Assembly (NCBI GenBank): GCA_958510875.1
Contig: OY294070.1
Coordinates: 116,416,703-116,480,702 of the forward strand
Direction of reading: 5' to 3'
DNA length: 64,000 nt
Source: Endomychus coccineus
Lineage: Eukaryota > Arthropoda > Insecta > Coleoptera > Endomychidae
In this document: positions 48,915-58,983 of the stretch, piece by piece
Layout: each line of letters starts with the position of its first letter
Position numbering within the stretch: the first letter of the stretch is position 1
Notes under the pieces: generated by a model
What the model was told of the DNA's origin: nothing
The model's database searches: none
Seen by the model: the letters and a program-made list of their open reading frames with translations, nothing else
Position numbers and translations under genes: made by a program

Positions 48915-49847
48915 AAATATCTAGGTAATTTAGAAGGGATGAAAATGTATGAGCGAAAATACAATTTATTAAATTCCGATTTATCTCCAGCTGTGGATAA
49001 CCCCTTGTTATATAGTACTTTAATTACTATTAGTATATATATTACTATTATCCCCAAATAGTATTTAAACAGGCACCTTTTGATTTATAATTTAGTTTAC
49101 TCTGATGATGGCTACTTGGTAGCTGAAATCTCCTCTGTACTGTTATTTAAGTGGATGAGCGTGAATATTTCTTGTTGATCACCAGTTAATCCTTAATGAC
49201 AATTTATTAATTTCACTCCCCATTATATTCACAATAGTGGAAATAGAAATACTAACCAAATAGTTATGTTACTGTCCCAAAATTCTATGTTAACTTACCA
49301 AGTTTTATGAATGTACTGAGTCTTTTACAATATTTTTTGTTTGTAATATTATAATGTACGTAATGAATTAAATACTGTTGAGTTTATTACGATCCTTTAT
49401 TATCCATCAATTTCAATATAAAAAAACAGAATTGATTAAATATGTCAGAGCCTATTTCCATTAAATTATTCTCGAATCAATTCGCAAAGCAGTTGTTGAA
49501 ATTCTCCAAGAAATATATAAAACTCTATTCAGTTTCGAAATGTCCAAAGACTACCAACTAAAAATAACTCTCTAAAGTTAACCATTTTATGTTGTCTGAA
49601 TTAATTTAGACGAATTGAAATCTAGATGGCAGGTATTATAAAATTATGATTGTAATTATGCTATGGCAGAAATATTTTTTGAAATTCTTCAAATAATTTT
49701 CGGAAATTTTCTCTCTAAATATGTCATTGGCCTTATAGCTTCTAGTGCAATATAATACTCGTAGTTCGGAGAAATAAGCTAGAAGTATGATAAAGTGCAT
49801 CCCAGAATAAAATCTAAGATTATAGAATCAATGGAAAATTTACTTAC

Positions 49848-50817
49848 ATTTACTATGTGGTGGTGTCATCGATAAAGCGGAAACTGATGGCATGGGCGGA
49901 AAAGGAAGAGGCGAATGACTTTCGATTTCTTGCTTCATGTTCAGCGCGTTCGCTAAGGAAACTGGTGAAATTCGGTAATCTTTCGCGCATGTACTTAAAT
50001 CTAATTCGGGCGTCCTCGATAATTCGGGGGTTAGAATTTTACTACTTTCTTCGTTTCGACATTTCTCTTCTTTCACTCTTTTTATACACAAATTTTGGGC
50101 TATTTCGTCAGATGGTGACGTTTTGGACGCATTCGTCGTCGACAGGTCTTGGGCCCCACACAACTCACCGCTACGTCTCCTAGGCCTTGCTTGTTTTCTC
50201 CTAGGTAAAGGCGATTGGCAGTCTTGTCGTGGAAGTAGAGTTTCTGGAAATGTTAACCTGGACATATGTGGTAGTTTTACCGAAGGTTCATAATTGGACG
50301 CCGGTATTGGGGAGAAGGGAGACAACCTTTGTGCGGGCGATCTCGCCGTTACCCCCGGCGTGGGAAATCGCCCAGGCGGAAAATAGTTCCTATCGCATTC
50401 ACTAGGGCTTTCTGAAGGTGTTTGATTGATGATACTCGTTGATTCCTTGTCGATTCCGAACGGATCTTGGTTGGCTAAGCCGCGTACTTGGAGACTTTCA
50501 GCCGCCTTGATTAAACTCTGTAACTGGGTTTGAATAACGCTGATCTCGCCTTTATACATGAAATCGACTATCGCCTGTACTTCCCAGCCGCTGAAATCTT
50601 TGAGAACGATAACGGGATGTTTGCAAGGATTCTCGCTGAATATCCTTTGAAAGAACGGCGAACACGCACTAAGGACTACTTTGTGAGCTCGTACAGACGT
50701 TTCGGCACAAACGAGTGTTACATCTACCAGAGTTTCAGCTTGCAGAAGGGCGTCGAATGCTGCCAAAATGTGACTTTGATGGTTGTTCCATCTGAGGCTG
50801 TAATGGGATTGCGTCAT
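49848..50817 (-). CDS. lov: lov-like BTB transcription factor, BTB exon (residues 1-324)
   Basis: This exon encodes the N-terminal half of a nuclear BTB/POZ transcription factor. The start is the ATG at 50817, because the same frame has a TAG at 50871-50869 and no other ATG between. Residues 4-116 are a BTB domain of the insect BTB-ttk type, opening with SLRWNNHQSHIL and carrying VDVTLVCAE, AHKVVLSACSPFFQ and FMYKGEIS. This domain mediates homo- and heterodimerisation. Residues 205-217 are a basic nuclear-localisation-like patch (PRRKQARPRRRS). VKEE (248-251) and MKQE (294-297) fit the SUMO consensus. The linker is Ser/Pro rich. The exon ends at a strong donor (GTAAGTA, 49847-49841) after one base of a codon. 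The CAETS...PCKHPVIVLKDF signature matches jim lovell as I recall it, better than bab, psq or ribbon. The lov assignment is from family memory, not a search. Confidence 0.88.
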
Positions 50818-50886
50818 TTCTTGATTGTTTTCCGCTAATGTCAAACCGAATTCATGCTTCTTCGTTTTCTAAATTTTGAATTTCTG
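50818..50886 (-). other. lov: lov 5' UTR part and splice acceptor before the BTB exon
   Basis: On the minus strand a pyrimidine-rich tract (CCCTTCTCTGTTTCAG) ends at 50884. The exon therefore probably begins at 50883, with 66 bases of 5' UTR before the ATG at 50817. This implies at least one upstream non-coding exon, which I could not place. Confidence 0.6.
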
Positions 50887-50889
50887 AAA

Positions 50890-51565
50890 CAGAGAAGGGA
50901 AAATAGTGTCAAATATATTTATTCCGTTCATTGTAGAATAACATTGCAAATTCATTTTGCAATATGTTTTATTTGCATCCATACATACTTTATGAGTGAA
51001 TATTGTTCTTGTTTAATAAAGTACTTATTTTAGGACATAAAGCTGTCGTTTCAATTTTTTTTCAGTAGACTTCCTTATCACAATGTTATGTTCTCTAGCA
51101 ATTGTGAAATTTGAGGTATATCCTGCTTTTTGATTCACAATAATTGGAGCTGGAGTGGCTGCCTTAACTGGCTTTTATTTTGAATCATTTGAAAAACGAG
51201 TTTTTATAATTTGATCTTGTTGGAAGTAAAAGTTACAGTGCCTATAAACTCAGCGATTAGAACACGTATTGGAGCGCCTTCTACAATTTACTGGCGGCCG
51301 TTAAGCGATCTAGGTTTACCAATTTGTGAACTTCGTAAGCTTTGTGTGCAAATGCCGCTTTCTTTTCCTGATACCGCCTGATTCATTGTCATGAATTTGT
51401 AGCTTACTATAATAGTCAGTCCACTTCCAAGATAGAGCGCACGTAGACAAATGCATGTGACGTTCACGTGAGCAGAATAATCACATCGCGGTTTCAAATG
51501 ATGATCAGCTTAGAAGAAACCTGCAATCTTGTTTGAAACATTAACAAATTCAATGGGAAGGAAAT
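50890..51565. other. lov upstream flank, no exon recognised
   Basis: AT-rich sequence before the BTB exon. It should be intron or promoter of lov, since an acceptor precedes the exon, but I see no convincing upstream exon, TATA box or initiator. Confidence 0.4.
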
Positions 51566-51569
51566 ATAC

Positions 51570-51785
51570 TCAAATTCATACGGCACGCTCTTTATTTCTA
51601 CATAGCGGAATATAGATCGAGCAAATAGACAGACTGCGGCGCGCGCTCTTTATCGTCCCATGCAAAAGACGGTGTGAGTGTAGCGAAAGCATAACCTGAT
51701 CCCTTTTGACACACTCACTCACTCCGTCTTAGTACTTCGGGCATGCACATTGCACAGGGTACTAACCGACCTCCTAGTAATATTA
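51570..51785. repeat. dispersed GC-richer repeat, copy 3
   Basis: Shares agacggtgtgagtgtagcga, cttcgggcatg and gtactaaccgacct with 660-1012. The internal words gtgagtgtagcg and cactcactcactcc are partly self-complementary. Unknown class. Confidence 0.45.
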
Positions 51786-51789
51786 AGAT

Positions 51790-52670
51790 GCTGGGGAAGA
51801 AAATATTCGTCAGCTCGTTGGTTTGACTATCGAAATATTAAAGAGTGATACGAAATAACAGGCTAATTAAAATGATAGGTATTATTCTTTCGGGTGGCTT
51901 CCGAGCTTATATTAATAAACTTAGCGAGATTGGTAGCAAAGTACACTTAGAATATTGTATAAGGCTATGCAGGGAAATATGTTTATATTCTCGCGTAGAT
52001 AGTTAACTATGGGTAATATTGTAGCTGTTCCGTGAATAGATTCTTCTGGTTCAACATTGGCTGAAGACGAATAATTTTTCGTTTATTTATATGGACGATA
52101 AATATTATTCGAATAATGAGCAGGAAACAACTTAAAATCATTAAAATGATTATTTTAAAATAATAGTATTCACATTCATTCACCAATAATCTGGATACAT
52201 ACATTGTTATGTGATGAAAATTTATCCAAGTTATTATACCTGATATGAACGTTTCCAAAATATTCATGTTACCTAATTAGTTCTAAAATAGGATGCATTG
52301 CTATATTGCCTTCTGAGAGATTTGTAAATGTTATAATAATACATTTTATTGTAGTTCTAGCGACATGAAAAAATCCCTAAACAAACTGTTTGTCAGTAAA
52401 AATATTGGCTTCCGGATGGTTTCCTCGTCACAGCCTCAATCCTGTTCTGAAGATGCCACCTGTAATGGTTGACATCAAGTCATGCTATTGTGACGCGGAA
52501 TTCATTCGGAAGCCAAGATTTTTCAAGATTAGCTATCCGCGGAAGTTTACTATTCAAGATGTTTGTCTGTAGTCTGTACTATTAGTGCCCGTACTTGTAT
52601 TTTCTGTATTCCTAAAGTCTCTAAATGCAACCTGTCTCTTTGAGTGAGGATGTTATTACATTCTTTTTAT
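51790..52670. other. no gene recognised
   Basis: AT-rich spacer. Minus-strand 86-residue and plus-strand 60-residue open frames have no features beyond hydrophobic runs. Confidence 0.45.
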
Positions 52671-52679
52671 ACTTTATCT

Positions 52680-52765
52680 ACACGTGAGAGAAACCTTTAA
52701 TGTTCGAAAAACATTCATAAGCCTCAACGTATGTTTGGGAACGAACTTCAAAATGTGAATAGTAC
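52680..52765 (-). pseudogene. LINE fragment (two joined pieces)
   Basis: gagagaaacctttaatgttc matches the 3' end at 4770; agcctcaacgtatgtttggg matches 6920-6935. The two pieces are adjacent here although separate in the longer copies, so an internal deletion has occurred. Confidence 0.5.
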
Positions 52766-52769
52766 TCCA

Positions 52770-53135
52770 AAATGTATACACTATTTTTGGTTATAGAGAC
52801 AAAAATGTGTATTTTCAGACAACAATGAAGTCCTATTATTTGAAAATATTATTTTTGCATATTTGCTTTTATTGCATTATTGACCCAAAAATCCATGGAT
52901 ACTATTTTTTTTTCCTGTTTGACAACTTTTTCATAGGTTTGAACACTTTACTCAATAGCTCTCCAAATGTTTGTGTGGGGCGTTCGAAATTACAACACCT
53001 ACTACCCTGGAATCTTCTGGAATCCACACCACAAATTTCATAATAAATCCATCTACTGGAAAAAATTGATACTTTTTACTTTTTTTCATTGACTGGACTA
53101 TAGGGTGTTTCCCTTTTTAAATGGCAGCATTATAT
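52770..53135. other. no gene recognised
   Basis: A 78-residue plus-strand frame (52807-53043) is rich in Phe and Tyr and has no known domain; probably chance in T-rich sequence. Confidence 0.45.
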
Positions 53136-53139
53136 ATAA

Positions 53140-53835
53140 ATTATCGGAAAGTAGGACACACTAATACATATGCTTATTATTTTCTCCTTTACGTACGTTT
53201 CGGTTTCACGACCATCATCAGACGTATCAATATCTAAAACGGAATTTCTCAAATTTAATTGTATCAAGCACAAAACGTCCTTATCCCATTAATTTCAATT
53301 GAAAATGCCCACGTCGCTCTAAGTGTGTAAATCTTAGAACAGATGTTCAATCATCAAGACAAATGTATACTAAAAAACCCTTTGCAAACTCCTACATGCG
53401 TCTTTACAGTATTAGGAGTATATTTTAGGTAGAATGCTGAAATAGAATATTCCTAGTAACGTCTGACAACCTTTTCCTATTACCTCATACATCTTTAACA
53501 TCTGGTTCGGAAGTTGATACTTGAGCGTATTATACTTTGGTTTTAGTCTTATTCAAACATTGTATGAGATGGTTTCGATTATTAGAAGTAGATTGCTATG
53601 CCTTGGCTTCTTGATACATATTCATATACTCAAAACATTAATGTGTGACAATTTCGATTATTCGTGTTTCTGTTTGTTTCGGCGACGTGAGCATTCTTAA
53701 TTGCAATTGGTGCTATAAGGACGCTTTGTGTTGATACAATTAGTTTTAAGAAATTCCGCTGTTGACATTGATAAGTCTTCTGATGATGGTCGTGAGTGTT
53801 AGTGTGACCTATTTCCCGAGAATTTATATATAACA
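53140..53835 (+). mobile_element. Penelope-like element copy C, non-coding relic
   Basis: Left end TTATATATAAATTATCGGAA and right end TTCCCGAGAATTTATATATAA are the inverted termini seen in copies A and B. The left side keeps a full CTGATGA...GAAA hammerhead-like core on the minus strand (53221-53198), but its stem I no longer pairs. The right side keeps AAGTCTTCTGATGATGGTCG and then jumps to gtgttagtgtgacc, so the ribozyme is cut. Internal sequence (ctcctacatgcgtctttaca, aggagtatattttag) matches the 3' part of copy A in the opposite orientation. Confidence 0.7.
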
Positions 53836-53839
53836 TTAA

Positions 53840-54720
53840 CATTAATAGTTCTCATCATTTTTTGAGAGTTTTATATCATTTTGTTTCTGGAGTAATTAAA
53901 ATAGCTCAAACCAATTAATGAATCATAAAATTTGATTGGTAAAACATGATATTTAGTTCTGCATCCTCCAGTCCTTGAATCTTTAACGAAAAAGTGACAT
54001 TTTCGAAAATTATGCGAACGTGACAAACTCTCGCTTACTAAAATATTCCACCTTCTTCATGGTTATATAAATGAAACTCTAACAGACCACAAAGCAATAT
54101 TTCACTTTGTTAATTCATTAAACGCAAATCATAAACAATTAGGCCATCAGAATTGTTATTAAAGCTCTGCCTATAAACGAACTCGTATGGAATTAGACAC
54201 GAAGGCGCATATAACGTCATGCAAGCGGCAAGTTTCTCCGCTACGCTAGCGTGCTTGTATGACATATCCGAGCATGTATATATAATCGTTTAGTCGATTT
54301 CGCAGAGAAAACAAACAGCGAGAGAAAACCTTCTGGAGGGGAAAAGAGATAAAGTCGTATAGGGTGAAAGTAGTACGGAATCCGACGTGGAAAATTAAAA
54401 TAAATGTGTAGACCTTCTTACTCGTGAGACGGGTGTGAGATATATGTGAGATTTTCCTTGTGCACCGAAGCTCCTAAACGTCGATAATAGGTTGGATCGT
54501 TAAAATTATACAGGATATCTTCTTTAACAGGTTTCGCCACTCGTCCTTGGAATTATGCATTCGATATAATCCGAAAATCAGAATAATCGGAAGAAAATAT
54601 TTTCAATAACCAATACGGGAAGCCTCACTAAATTAATATTATGTTCCTACGAACTGGATAAATTCCGAACACAAGTTCATTACCTTTAAATTGATTTATT
54701 ATGATGATGTAACAAATCCC
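53840..54720. other. no gene recognised
   Basis: Spacer with a less AT-rich patch at 54180-54420. No domain or repeat that I can identify. Confidence 0.45.
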
Positions 54721-54728
54721 TCACAAAA

Positions 54729-55591
54729 GCATTTGATTGTGTTTCTACTGATATTCTGATGTCTAAACTGAACAGTTATACATTTTCTGTAACATCATTG
54801 TCTTTGATACGATCCTATCTATCTGGTAGAACGCAAGTTGTCTATATGCATTCGCGTCTATCTTGCCGGTTACATTAGGGGTACCTCAAAGCTTAATACT
54901 TGGACCTGTACTCTTTTTAATATATATTAATGATTTACCGTTACAAGTTCCTGAATGCAAAGTAATCTTATATGCAGATGATACAACCGCATCAAGGATT
55001 AATACAGACTTAGTTGACTTACAAAATTCACTCATGGAGAGTCGAACTGATTTGCGTAACTGGTTCACGTATAATAAATTAATATTAATAATGAAAAAAC
55101 TGTGACCTTCTATTTTTCCTTAAGACAAATATCGGATTCTAACAATTGTGAATTCATATCATTTCTCAGATTACTATCAGATAAAGGATTAACTTGGAGG
55201 AAACATTGTGATCAAGTTGCTTCGTCAGTTGATAAAGGAATTTACGTGCTAAGAAACTTAAAGAAAATTGTATCTGTTAATGTAATGTTCACAACTTATT
55301 TTGGTGTAATACACTCGAAAATTAGTTATGGCATTTTAGTATGGGGTCACTCAGCAAATAAGTCTCATATTTTCAAGATTCAGTTATGTCTGTCCCTTGC
55401 ATTTACATTCAACATTGTCTAATATATGTTAAAACACATATTAACGAATATGTAATAATAGTATCAATTTTTTATTCTTTTTTGTTCTATCATAATTTGA
55501 ATTCGGTTTTTTCTCTTTTTTTCATCTTGACGAATGTAAGCCAATACTTGGTATTCAGCATGAATAAATTATTCTATTCTATTCTATTCTT
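54729..55591 (+). pseudogene. LINE reverse transcriptase, 3' part, with (ATTCT)n tail
   Basis: Starts with SKAFDCVSTDILMSKLNSY (RT block with the first catalytic Asp) and [14 protein letters not shown]. After a frameshift come [20 protein letters not shown] and [12 protein letters not shown], with the catalytic YADD intact. A second shift leads to GLTWRKHCDQVASSVDKGIY, VLRNLKKIVS and SYGILVWGHSANKSHIFKIQ, the usual post-RT segment of Jockey/CR1-like insect LINEs. The element ends AATAAATT followed by ATTCT repeats (55570-55591), a typical LINE tail. Frame breaks and the missing 5' half make it dead. It is a different family from the 16240 group. Confidence 0.8.
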
Positions 55592-55663
55592 AAAAGTGAT
55601 GCAAATATTAACTGTATTGCAAGGGATACTTTTGGTATCCATCTTCAATTATTCGAATGGAAT

Positions 55664-56900
55664 ATACAGGATGTCCGAAAATCCATAAGACAATCTTAGG
55701 AGGTGTTATATACGAGCCGATTCCTCATGGTTGTTCGGACTCGTTCAAATAAGGCTTTCTTATTCCTAATTATCTCGTATTGCTTTATTATCCTTTATTC
55801 AGTTGTTTTCAAATGGAACGTAAAGGATCATTAATTTTAGATAATTCCGAAATATATCTAGAGGGTTCAAGTCAGGTGAACGAGAAGATCATGATTAACT
55901 AAATCTTAATCATTTCAAACTCGAACACTGAATTGGGGATGTTCTCATCATGCAGTTGACACAACGGAGCGACCTCGATAAGACATACATCTATCCAAAA
56001 GCGCAATATGGAGACGATTTTGTCACATTTGTTCAGTTCTACAGTATGTCCGGAAATCCGTAAGCCAATCTTACAAGGTGTTACACCCGAGCCAATTCAT
56101 CATGGTGGTTCGTACTCGTTCAAATAAGGCTTTCTTATTCCGAATTAACTCACATTGCTCTATTATTCTTTGTGTTCAAAATAGCAGTCGTTTTCAATTG
56201 GAACCGAATATTCATTTCAGATAATTCCAAAATTAATCTAAAGGATTCAGGTCGAGTGAACAAGGAGATCATAATAAACTAAATCTGAATCACCACTCGA
56301 AAACTAAATTGGGGATGTTCTCACCATGCATAAACCAACTTGCTAATCTAATTTCGTATGAAACTTTATCTGTAAGGACGTTTCCCAAAAAATTACCATT
56401 TATGGAATGAGGCATTATGAACGATTATCCCTGCCCATACGTTCATAGAAAACTTGTTTTGTAATTCACGATTCCTTCCCGCGTGACGCTGGCTTCATCA
56501 GTGTACAAAATTTTCGGAAGGAAATGGCAGTCTTGCATGATTTTGAATTGCATCCATCTACAAATATATAATCAGGGTTGAAAATGTTTTTCACCAAAGC
56601 CAGTCTCCTTGTAGCAACACCTGGGTTACCAGGCACGCTACTCAAAAAACATTCTTCTGCATATGCACTCCTAGTGGTACGCTTTTTGGCACAATCGGAT
56701 ATTTTTGACAAAAATGTGCCATTTTCTCTCAATCGTTGGTGTAATCGAACAAATAATTTTTAGAAGGGTGCTCGACTATCAGGAAATCCTTCTTGGTAAA
56801 GTCTGAGAGATTCACGACTACAACCATTTGCTTTTCCGTACATGAAATGCATATCGGCCATCTTAGAAAATATGTACTGTGGCATAATGCGAGAGCAAAA
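55664..56900 (-). mobile_element. DDE transposon relic with duplicated end
   Basis: A terminus ACAGGATGTCCGAAAATCC at 55665 recurs as ACAGTATGTCCGGAAATCC at 56041. About 260 bases after each are homologous (gttcaaataaggctttctta; attccgaa; gaacaaggagatcat), so the 3' end of the element is present twice in tandem. The transposase lies upstream on the minus strand (56870-56330). The other inverted end was not found. Confidence 0.6.
56330..56870 (-). pseudogene. Tc1/mariner-like (DUF4817-type) transposase relic
   Basis: The minus-strand frame starts at 56862 with MADMHFMYGKANGCSRE, then LRLYQEGFPDSRAPF, VRLHQRLRENGTF and KKRTTRSAYAEECFLSSVPG. This is the DNA-binding N-terminus of a transposase family common in insect genomes. 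It then jumps, with the middle deleted, to KFCTLMKPASRGKES where the family has I-L-x-T-D-E-A-x-F-x-R-x-G: the catalytic Asp-Glu is lost in this frame. Further on, shifted frames give MYGQG and MPHSINGNF, the degenerated N-V-W-A-G-I and following strand. Stops and frameshifts throughout. Confidence 0.7.
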
Positions 56901-57129
56901 ATTTGAAAACACTTGTATTATTGAATGCTAATGATTGGAATCACTAAATTGACCCATTTTTCTTATTTATTAATAAGTTTGTACGTTTTTGAATCACCAG
57001 CGTAAAGGGATCAGATTGAGTGGTCCTGGATGATTCTCTGAGGTATACCCGAGGTAACCACAAAGTTATTTGAATTACAATTATTTAATTTCAGAAACGG
57101 ATACCTGTTGGAAATACATGATTCAATCT

Positions 57130-57985
57130 ATCTCAGTGGATTACCGTGTATACCGAGATTTTCAAGCCTAACAAAAAGTGTTGGGTGATGAACCTTGTCA
57201 AATGCTTTTGAAAAATCGGTATACACGCAGTGGCGTAAATTAGTGGAATGGCACCCATGGCAAGGGTTGTAATTGCGCCCCATTGACAATGTACAATCAT
57301 GTTCATTTGTTTCTCGCTTTAGTTTAGCGGAATATAGTGAATTTTTACTACATAATGAATCATTTTAAGCGATTGATCAAAATTACTTTTCAATGTATAG
57401 ACAAAGGACAATAAAAGAGCACCGCAACAAAACAACTATCAGTATATTGTAAGCCTTACCGAGCAACGACATATTGGGTTATCTAAATAATACGCTTAAA
57501 AGTGTTTTATATTGAAACTCTATTCGATTCAATTCGAATACATAAATATAATAGACACCTTTCAATTAAAACCGAATCTCCAAGCCTTTTGCTAATTATC
57601 AATTAACGGCTTCAAGCCGTCGAGCAAGTCAGTGTTTATTTATTTATCGAATACTTAGAAACATCTTTAGGAACTTCTATATTAATTTTGTCTATATTAA
57701 TTTTGTTTGAATGCACTATCAGTAATTAATGCAGGTATCTCTCACATGATGAAGATTTCGATCTCTTCGACTTATAAATCCGTTATTCCGTTGTTTAAGA
57801 TATTGAAGTGTGGGAACAGTCGTCGAGTGGTGTTTTATTAGTTTTGTGCCAGAGGCTCCAAACGGCGCCTCCGCGGCTTTGGCGCCCAGGACACGTGCCC
57901 TGTCTGCCATACCCTAGATACGCCACTGTATACACGGCATCCATATGCTGTCCACTTGCGAAAACTTCATATACATTCTGAACAA
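57130..57985 (-). pseudogene. LINE reverse transcriptase fragment interrupted by a hAT element
   Basis: On the minus strand the right piece (57985-57937) reads VYEVFASGQHMDAVYT. It continues on the other side of the insert (57227-57130) with DFSKAFDKVHHPTLFVRLEN, the RT block containing the first catalytic Asp. The two halves join in frame once the insert and one copy of the 8-base duplication are ignored. Beyond 57130 the frame hits a stop. The LINE is thus older than the insertion. Confidence 0.75.
57228..57928. mobile_element. non-autonomous hAT element, exact 8-bp target duplication
   Basis: Inverted ends CAGTGGCGTA and TACGCCACTG, flanked by TATACACG on both sides (57220-57227 and 57929-57936). 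An 8-base duplication and CAGTGG-type ends are hallmarks of hAT transposons. At 701 bases it has no transposase. A GC-richer right end (ctccgcggctttggcgccca) resembles the left end of the larger hAT at 58984. The 63-residue minus frame at 57910-57719 is not a gene. Confidence 0.85.
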
Positions 57986-57989
57986 AAGA

Positions 57990-58975
57990 ATTCAGACTTG
58001 TCAGTTGTCATAAAGGAGCGACGTCGAAAAAAATTGAACACATAGATGTGTCCGAAAGCGCTATATTTTGCTATTAAATTAAATTAAAACTCCTCATTTT
58101 GTTCAGTTCGAAGAATCAATGATCAAAATCAAACTTATATATAAATAATAGCTAAGATTGATTCATGATCGAAACAATATCCGATACACGTATCAGTAAT
58201 ATTGTTTGCAAATGTTTGAACTAAATGTAGCTGGCATTAGAAATATCGTTTTCGGAATGACTATTCGATAATGTTTGCAAGTTGAAGTATTATATATGTA
58301 AATCCAAGTTCAGTCTAAGAGTATTTAGATACCAATTTTATGTCCATGTAGAGACCGATAACATCAACTCACTCCACTCGCTTATTTATGTTTATTAGTT
58401 TATTTCGTGTGTTCGCGACAATATGATTCTAGACGAAATTCAAATAAGTTTGCAGAAACTTACTTTACATAAATCTATGTCTTACTAGACGTGCATTCAC
58501 GGATCAATTTGCAAATGATTTAATTCCGCAGACTTGTGTTTCAATTTTTAATAACATGTGTTATTATTTGGTTAAGGTTCAACTCAAGCGTAAAAGCCCA
58601 AGGATATACGATAATTGTAAACTCAACTGACGAATGGAATATGGTATATAATGAATTTATTGTTCCCTAAGTAGAGATAATTATTTTAATTGAGTTATTA
58701 AGTACAATACTCATAAATCCTTCAAATCCCGAGGCTTCTTAACGAATTAAAGACATTTTAGTAGGATATAATGATTACATGAGAGAATCCTAGAAATAAT
58801 TTGTACTCTTGTTGTAAAGCTTCTAATTATTATTTTGTTGCGGAAATACTTAAGAATATGTTGTAGTGGTGAGACATCCAGAATCATACTCCTGAATTCA
58901 AATAGAGAAATTGAACCAGTTATAAAATAATCTAAAACTGGATATGTTTGGTAATAATATCGAATTTAATAACCA
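57990..58975. other. no gene recognised
   Basis: AT-rich spacer between two hAT elements. Confidence 0.5.
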
Positions 58976-58983
58976 ATTGTGAA

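Larger units (their letters stand above)
33558..49847 (-). other. 16.3 kb lov intron packed with mobile elements
   Basis: The intron starts with GTAAGTA and ends with TTTTACAG. Donor and acceptor are both phase 1, so the two exons join in frame with no extra exon needed. It contains a foldback element 60 bases from the acceptor, a (TA)n tract, a THAP/P-like element nested in a mariner-like element, a degenerate repeat, the 168-bp satellite array and a second foldback element. Between these, 34320-34950, 35030-36700, 39670-40480, 41600-43290, 47500-47985 and 48920-49840 show no recognised gene. Alternative internal exons cannot be excluded. Confidence 0.8.

Noticed and set aside
48658..49057. 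81- and 121-residue minus-strand genes
   Set aside because: They cover the right arm and end of foldback element VIII; no domain is visible.
49857..50838. Plus-strand frames of 108 and 102 residues
   Set aside because: Both are antisense to the BTB exon, whose minus-strand translation has an unmistakable domain.
50818..50844. Longer N-terminus of the BTB protein from a TTG at 50844
   Set aside because: The first ATG in frame is at 50817, directly before the conserved SHYSLRWNN; a TAG lies upstream and an acceptor sits at 50884.
53630..53842. 70-residue minus-strand frame as a gene
   Set aside because: It is translation of the non-coding PLE terminal repeat; a similar frame appears in copy B at 24768-25052.
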